A DNA stretch of 64,000 nucleotides, taken from NCBI RefSeq assembly GCF_022921115.1, contig NZ_CP095075.1, forward strand, positions 744,001 through 808,000, read 5' to 3'. This document shows, piece by piece, positions 59,124 to 64,000 of the stretch. How positions within the stretch are numbered: position 1 is the first letter of the stretch; every line of letters starts with the position of its first letter. The position numbers and the translations under genes were made by a program. This DNA is from Halobacillus amylolyticus (GTDB lineage Bacteria; Bacillota; Bacilli; Bacillales; Halobacillaceae). The notes under the pieces are model-generated. The model did no database searches. It saw only the letters and a program-made list of their open reading frames with translations, and was not told where the DNA came from.

Positions 59124-59370
59124 CGGATTTAATAAAACTGTAACAAAATTCTGAATTGTTCCGAAGCTTTTACAAGTATAACATGCATCAGGGCCTGTTT
59201 GTTAATATAGACACGCATAGAGCCATTCAACAATTTTTCACAGTATACCTTATCATTTTGATCAGCTCGTATATCCAACTGTGAATTTGCTTCATTTATG
59301 GTATGGAAAGTCGTTGATCATAAGTAAATAACCAAAATCGCTGTCAAGTAAACATACTTACCAAACCGTA

Positions 59371-59399
59371 ATTATAGCCTTCACAATGCCCTGTGTCAA
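59371..59399 (-). promoter_or_regulatory. Consensus sigma-A promoter about 300 bp before xerC
   Basis: A perfect TTGACA, 17 bases, TATAAT on the minus strand. The region between it and xerC (59070-59365) holds no convincing gene, only a 22-codon frame without a ribosome site, so it would give a leader of about 290 nt, an unrecognised small RNA, or be left over from a lost gene (trmFO sits here in B. subtilis). Confidence 0.75.
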
Positions 59400-59414
59400 T
59401 TCATTCATGAAAAG

Positions 59415-59452
59415 AAAGAGCCTGCAGCTCGGTTTTCGGCTGCAGGCTCTTT
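59415..59452 (-). terminator. Intrinsic terminator of topA
   Basis: Perfect 13-bp arms AAAGAGCCTGCAG and CTGCAGGCTCTTT around a 12-base loop, followed by TCATG on the minus strand. It lies directly after the topA stop codon. Confidence 0.85.
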
Positions 59453-59465
59453 AAAAAGCAATTCA

Positions 59466-61541
59466 TTATGATTGCTGCTGTTCCTTATAATCACATTCTG
59501 TGCACTGAATTTGCGTTCCTTTTTTAGCCCGTTTCTCAACCAATAAGGACTGGCATCTCGGACAAGGTCTAGTAATCGGTTTATCCCATGAAATAAAGTC
59601 ACATTCGGGGTACCGATCACAACCAAAGAACTTACGATTCTTCTTGCTTTTTCGTTCGACAACTTCTCCTTCTTTACATTTAGGACAAGTGACACCGACC
59701 TTTTTAAGAATCGGCTTTGTGTTTCTGCATTCCGGGAAGTTCGAGCAGGCCAAGAACTTACCGTAGCGGCCCATTTTATATACCATTTCGTGTCCGCAAT
59801 TTTCACAGTCAATTCCAGCCGGTTCATCTTTGATTTCGATTTCTTCCATTTCTTTTTCTGCTTTCTCAAGCCTTGGTTCAAAGCCTTTATAAAAGTCAGC
59901 GATAATCGATACCCAATTTTGTTTCCCTTCTTCAATCGAATCTAGATCATCTTCCATTTCCTTCGTGAAATCCGCATCAATAATTTCTGGGAAATATTCT
60001 TTGAGCTGATCTAGGACGATCTCTCCAAGTTCTGTCGGTACAAAGCGTTTATTATCAAGCGCTACATAGCCACGACGCTGGATAACATCTAGTGTTGGAG
60101 CATAAGTGGAGGGTCTGCCAATCCCCAGTTCTTCAAGTGTTTTTACTAAGCGTGCTTCTGTGTAACGTGGAGGTGGCTGTGTGAAGTGCTGATTGGGTTT
60201 GATTTCATCGGCCTTCACAGTCATCCCTTCCTCTAAGTCTGGCAGCATTTTATCCTTCTCTTTTTTATTATCATCATTGCCCTCAATATACACTTTCATA
60301 AACCCTTTGAATTTAACTTTTGAGCCTGTAGCTCTAAATTCAACACCTTGGTTTGTTAAATGAACCGTCATCGTATCTAATACAGCCGGCGCCATTTGAC
60401 TGGCCAAAAACCGATCCCAAATTAGTTTATAAAGACGGTGCTGATCCCTTGATAAAGCCTTCTTCATTGACTTCGGATCTCGCGCAGCACTTGTTGGCCT
60501 GATTGCCTCGTGTGCATCCTGAGCTCCTTCTTGCTTTTTTGATGCTTTACTTTTACCCAAGTATTCTTTGCCGTAGGTTGAATCAATGTAATTCATTGCT
60601 TCTTCCTTAGCTGTGTTTGAAAGTCTAGTGGAATCTGTACGCATATAAGTGATCAAACCTGCAGTACCTTGTTTCCCGCCAAGGTCGATCCCCTCATAAA
60701 GCTGCTGGGCAATCATCATCGTTTTCTTTGCACGAAAGTTCAGCTTTCTCGCTGCCTCTTGTTGAAGAGATGATGTGGTAAATGGTAAGGAAGGATTTCT
60801 GCGGCGCTCGCGTTTATTAACTTTATCAACAGAATACGAGTCACCTTTCAGCTTACTTTTAACCTCTTCCACATCTTCTTCAGTTTTAAGCTCCTTCTTC
60901 TTTCCGTCTACTCCATAAAAAGAGCCTTCAAATGTTTCTTTTCCCTTTAGAAAATTAGCTTCGATTGTCCAATATTCTTCAGGATTGAATTTTTTAATTT
61001 CATTTTCCCGATCGATGATGATTTTGACGGCTACAGACTGGACACGACCTGCACTGAGTCCTTTTTTAACCTTTTTCCAAAGAATCGGGCTGATATTATA
61101 GCCAACCAGTCGATCTAGAATCCGTCGCGCTTGTTGTGCATCAACAAGGTCGGAATCAATCGTTCGTGGTTGTTTAAATGAGTCTTTAATTGCTTCTTTA
61201 GTGATTTCGTTAAACACGACTCGGCACTTTGATTGGTCATCAATATCTAAGCTATGAGCCAAATGCCAGGCAATAGCTTCCCCTTCGCGATCGGGGTCGG
61301 CTGCTAAATAAACGCGTTTCGCTTTTTTGGCTGCCGCTTTTAAATCTTTAAGCACAGGGCCTTTGCCGCGGATAGTAATATATTTCGGTTCAAACTCTTC
61401 CTCAACATTGACACCCATCTGACTTCTAGGCAAGTCACGAACGTGTCCGAGGGATGCTTTTACTTTATATTTTTTTCCAAGATATCGTTCAATCGTTTTT
61501 GCTTTTGCTGGTGATTCAACGATTACAAGATAGTCTGCCAT
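59466..61541 (-). CDS. topA: DNA topoisomerase I
   Basis: Type IA topoisomerase relaxing negative supercoils. 691 residues from ATG 61541 (GGGAGG upstream), the B. subtilis length. TOPRIM domain with VESPAKAKT (8-16) and [15 protein letters not shown], catalytic Tyr about 299 in [14 protein letters not shown], and three C-terminal zinc ribbons (C..C...C....C patterns from about residue 577: CENCGHE, CPKCKEG, CPRCQSL). Confidence 0.97.
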   Translation of the reverse strand: MADYLVIVESPAKAKTIERYLGKKYKVKASLGHVRDLPRSQMGVNVEEEFEPKYITIRGKGPVLKDLKAAAKKAKRVYLAADPDREGEAIAWHLAHSLDIDDQSKCRVVFNEITKEAIKDSFKQPRTIDSDLVDAQQARRILDRLVGYNISPILWKKVKKGLSAGRVQSVAVKIIIDRENEIKKFNPEEYWTIEANFLKGKETFEGSFYGVDGKKKELKTEEDVEEVKSKLKGDSYSVDKVNKRERRRNPSLPFTTSSLQQEAARKLNFRAKKTMMIAQQLYEGIDLGGKQGTAGLITYMRTDSTRLSNTAKEEAMNYIDSTYGKEYLGKSKASKKQEGAQDAHEAIRPTSAARDPKSMKKALSRDQHRLYKLIWDRFLASQMAPAVLDTMTVHLTNQGVEFRATGSKVKFKGFMKVYIEGNDDNKKEKDKMLPDLEEGMTVKADEIKPNQHFTQPPPRYTEARLVKTLEELGIGRPSTYAPTLDVIQRRGYVALDNKRFVPTELGEIVLDQLKEYFPEIIDADFTKEMEDDLDSIEEGKQNWVSIIADFYKGFEPRLEKAEKEMEEIEIKDEPAGIDCENCGHEMVYKMGRYGKFLACSNFPECRNTKPILKKVGVTCPKCKEGEVVERKSKKNRKFFGCDRYPECDFISWDKPITRPCPRCQSLLVEKRAKKGTQIQCTECDYKEQQQS

Positions 61542-61602
61542 GTAGGTTCCTCCCATAGAGGTGTATTTCTGTTTGCTCTTTAGTTTTCATAAATCTTCCC
61601 TA

Positions 61603-61631
61603 TTATTAAATACAATGAAACCGTTTGTCAA
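61603..61631 (-). promoter_or_regulatory. Sigma-A promoter of topA
   Basis: TTGACA, 17 bases, TAATAA on the minus strand, about 60 bp before topA, in the spacer after dprA. The -35 lies in a partly palindromic stretch with ATGAAAC/GTTTCAT arms. Confidence 0.75.
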
Positions 61632-61701
61632 ACTTCACCGTTTCATTTCTTTTCCTCACAAGACGCTTAAACCATAGGTGCAAAGCCATTTATAGGAAAA
61701 G

Positions 61702-62583
61702 TTATTTTAATTTTTCAGCGTAGGCATGAATAATATCTTGATAGCCTTGAAGGAGTGTTGCCCCTTCTCGAATCATATAATGGCACCCTTCACTCGTTTT
61801 ACTGTCAATTGGACCTGGCATCGCAAAAACTTCCCTTCCTTGTTCAAGGGCTTGGTCCACAGTAATAAGTGAACCACTCCTAAGCCGTGCTTCGATGACA
61901 AGTGTCGCTTCCGATAAACCTGATATAATCCGATTTCTTTCCGGGAAGTGATATTTTCTAGGGGGACGATCAGGTGGATATTCACTTATAATAAGTTGGG
62001 TATCACCCATATGTTTATATAGTGCGAGGTTATTCCGCGGATAAATGTGGTCAAAACCTGATCCAATCACAGCAATCGTTGTTCCACCGTGTTGAATGGC
62101 TAATCGGTGTACACACTGATCTATGCCCATGGCCATGCCGCTAACCATACAGAAGTTTGATTTAATGAGAGGGATCAGAATTTGCCGCATGGCCGGAAGC
62201 GCATAATTTGACGGGGTTCGCGTTCCAACAACACTTAATGTTAATGGATGCTTCAGTAACTTTTTATTGCCCTTTATGTAAAGGACGAGCGGGGGATCAG
62301 GAATGGTCTTTAGTAACTCAGGATAGTCTGTGTCAAAAATGGTCACACATTCATACCCCTGTTCATCTGTGTCGAGTTTCTTCATTATACTAGTGCCGTG
62401 TAAATATTTGTAGATGACTAAGGAATTTTCACTCGGGAGACGGAAGGTTGTCGAAATTTTTTCGGGGGTTATTTTCAGGAGGGTTGCGAGATCAGGATCT
62501 AGCTTTAGCCACTTGTTTAAAAGGGAGCGGGAAACCTGAGGGCAAGCATGTAAGTGGATCAAACGTTGTTTAAAGGTGTTCAT
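61702..62583 (-). CDS. dprA: DNA-processing protein DprA (Smf)
   Basis: Loads RecA on incoming single-stranded DNA in transformation. About 293 residues from ATG 62583 (MNTFKQRLIH, AGAGG upstream): N-terminal helical region, then the Rossmann-like domain with VVGTRTPSNY, SGMAMGIDQCVH, IAVIGSGFDHIYPRNN, SEYPP, FPERNRIISGLS and ARLRSGSLITVDQA. It lies between sucD and topA, the conserved position. Confidence 0.95.
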   Translation of the reverse strand: MNTFKQRLIHLHACPQVSRSLLNKWLKLDPDLATLLKITPEKISTTFRLPSENSLVIYKYLHGTSIMKKLDTDEQGYECVTIFDTDYPELLKTIPDPPLVLYIKGNKKLLKHPLTLSVVGTRTPSNYALPAMRQILIPLIKSNFCMVSGMAMGIDQCVHRLAIQHGGTTIAVIGSGFDHIYPRNNLALYKHMGDTQLIISEYPPDRPPRKYHFPERNRIISGLSEATLVIEARLRSGSLITVDQALEQGREVFAMPGPIDSKTSEGCHYMIREGATLLQGYQDIIHAYAEKLK

Positions 62584-62625
62584 GTACCAGCCTCTTTTCT
62601 TATATAATGTTTTCGTTAAGTATAG

Positions 62626-62654
62626 CGAAAACCGCACCACGAAGGCACGGTTTC
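62626..62654 (-). terminator. Putative terminator after sucD
   Basis: GAAACCGTGCC pairs with GGTGCGGTTTTC with one mismatch around a short loop, followed by GCTATAC on the minus strand; the T-tract is part of the stem. A weak terminator or processing hairpin. Confidence 0.6.
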
Positions 62655-62668
62655 CTCTATATAATGAA

Positions 62669-63571
62669 TTAATGTGTTTTGCACTTGTCATAAAGGTTTT
62701 CTTTTTTCAAGACGTTGATCAGCGTTTCACCCATGACAGAAGGTGTTTCAGCTACTTCGATTCCACTTTCATTCATGACGCGGATTTTCTCATCAGCTGT
62801 TCCCTTACCGCCTGAGATAATAGCCCCAGCATGCCCCATCCGTTTTCCTGGAGGTGCTGTACGCCCACCAATAAAGCCAACGACAGGCTTATTCATATTT
62901 TCTTTTACCCACTCGGCCGCTTCCTCTTCAGCTGTTCCGCCGATTTCACCAATCATAATCACAGCTTCTGTGTCCGCATCTTCATTAAATGCTTTCAATA
63001 CATCGATAAAGTCCGTGCCGTTGACTGGGTCTCCACCGATACCTACAGCAGTACTTTGACCAATGCCAGATTCAGTCAACTGGTGTACCGCTTCATACGT
63101 AAGGGTACCAGAACGGGAAACAACACCAACATGACCTTTTTTATGAATATATCCAGGCATAATACCAATTTTGCATTCGTCTGGAGTGATAACACCTGGA
63201 CAGTTAGGGCCGACAAGACGTGTTCTCTTACCTTCCATGTAGCGCTTGACTTTAACCATATCAAGAACAGGAATATGTTCAGTAATACAAATGGCTAAAT
63301 CCATATCCGCATCTGTCGCTTCCATGATCGCATCAGCAGCGAATGGAGCGGGCACATAAATGACAGAAGCGTTGGCTCCAGTTTGTGCAACGGCTTCTTC
63401 TACAGTATTAAATACAGGAACACCTTCAACTTCAGTGCCGCCTTTACCTGGCGTTACACCGCCAACAATTTGTGTTCCATATTCGATCATTTGCTTTGTA
63501 TGGAATAGGGCTGTAGAGCCGGTAATTCCTTGAACAATAACCTTTGTATCTTTGTTAATATATACACTCAT
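62669..63571 (-). CDS. sucD: Succinyl-CoA synthetase (ADP/GDP-forming) alpha subunit
   Basis: TCA cycle enzyme, substrate-level phosphorylation. 300 residues with CoA-binding [11 protein letters not shown] (15-25), [21 protein letters not shown] and the phosphohistidine H247 in [12 protein letters not shown]. It follows sucC by 17 bp. Confidence 0.98.
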   Translation of the reverse strand: MSVYINKDTKVIVQGITGSTALFHTKQMIEYGTQIVGGVTPGKGGTEVEGVPVFNTVEEAVAQTGANASVIYVPAPFAADAIMEATDADMDLAICITEHIPVLDMVKVKRYMEGKRTRLVGPNCPGVITPDECKIGIMPGYIHKKGHVGVVSRSGTLTYEAVHQLTESGIGQSTAVGIGGDPVNGTDFIDVLKAFNEDADTEAVIMIGEIGGTAEEEAAEWVKENMNKPVVGFIGGRTAPPGKRMGHAGAIISGGKGTADEKIRVMNESGIEVAETPSVMGETLINVLKKENLYDKCKTH

Positions 63572-63588
63572 CAGATTCCCCGCCTTTC

Positions 63589-64000
63589 CTACTTAACTAG
63601 TTCTACGATTTTTTGAGCGCCATTTGCCATTGAATCAGCAGATGTAATATTTAGTCCTGATTCTTCAAGAATCTTCTTACCAGCTTCTACGTTTGTACCT
63701 TCAAGACGTACGACAAGCGGCAAGGTTAAGCCGACTTCTTTCGTTGCTGCAACAACTCCTTCGGCAATTACATCACACTTCATGATACCACCGAAGATGT
63801 TAACGAAAATCCCTTTGACATTTTCATCTGAAAGGATCAGTTTGAAGGCTTCCGTTACCTTCTCTGTAGTAGCGCCGCCTCCAACATCAAGGAAATTGGC
63901 AGGATCACCGCTATAGTGATTAATCGTGTCCATCGTAGCCATAGCCAGTCCAGCACCATTTACCATACAGCCGATATTTCCATCCAAAGCAATATAGCTT
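63589..64000 (-). CDS. sucC: Succinyl-CoA synthetase beta subunit (partial, 5' end outside window)
   Basis: C-terminal 136 residues of the beta subunit, which provides the nucleotide-binding domain. Visible motifs are [49 protein letters not shown] and [16 protein letters not shown], close to the consensus. It runs off the window edge upstream. Confidence 0.97.
   Translation of the reverse strand, partial: SYIALDGNIGCMVNGAGLAMATMDTINHYSGDPANFLDVGGGATTEKVTEAFKLILSDENVKGIFVNIFGGIMKCDVIAEGVVAATKEVGLTLPLVVRLEGTNVEAGKKILEESGLNITSADSMANGAQKIVELVK

Noticed and set aside
59200..59300. 22-codon frame in the topA-xerC gap
   Set aside because: No ribosome site, very short, no known family; kept only as a remark under the promoter.
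62584..62691. N-terminal extension of DprA
   Set aside because: It overlaps the sucD end and its terminator; ATG 62583 has a ribosome site and matches the family.
1..64000. Prophage, IS element, CRISPR array, tRNA or rRNA genes
   Set aside because: No transposase, integrase other than XerC, phage protein, regularly spaced direct repeats, or tRNA-like cloverleaf was recognised.

Overview
The window is a contiguous, almost entirely minus-strand segment of a Bacillaceae chromosome. Gene order follows the Bacillus subtilis spoVF-pnpA-nusA-polC-rpsB-fla/che-codY-topA-sucCD region nearly gene for gene. Acidic, Asp/Glu-rich proteins (NusA tail, FlgE insertion, FliY linker, SwrB) and moderate GC suggest a moderately halophilic, flagellated, endospore-forming relative such as Halobacillus or a neighbour; the genus is inference. 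There are no tRNA or rRNA genes, CRISPR arrays, transposase genes or prophage genes.

Layout in coordinate order; transcription runs right to left. 1-2.5 kb: dipicolinate synthase dpaAB with a sigma-K-type promoter, ymxH, and a frameshifted ylxY; mlpA is absent here. 2.9-13 kb: pnp, rpsO, ribF, truB, rbfA, ylxP, infB, ylxQ, ylxR, nusA and rimP (RNA decay, ribosome maturation, translation initiation). 13.5-27.6 kb: polC, proS, rseP, dxr, cdsA, uppS, frr, pyrH, tsf and rpsB (replication, envelope and isoprenoid synthesis, translation). 27.7-55 kb: one fla/che operon from flgB to swrB with basal body, type III export, hook, switch, chemotaxis and sigma-D genes. 55.4-59 kb: codY, hslU, hslV, xerC. 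59.5-64 kb: topA, dprA, sucD and the 3' part of sucC; trmFO is missing between topA and xerC.

Most of the non-genic space is filled by repeats. Four elements of about 225-410 bp share inverted ends (core TGTTCAAAAAGT) and sit between co-directional genes (ylxY/pnp, ribF/truB, polC/proS, rseP/dxr); a solo end lies between fliP and fliQ. Downstream of polC are two adjacent copies of a different, strongly folded repeat whose paired arms differ between copies by compensating changes. A small hairpin with a GTCCT loop recurs in both families. This repeat system is the least explained signal in the window.

Three flagellar or sporulation-locus reading frames are disturbed at G-runs: ylxY and fliF are each broken by one missing base in a run of five G, and fliM is joined in frame to fliY at a run of four G. 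The shared pattern suggests homopolymer undercalling in the assembly as much as real mutation.
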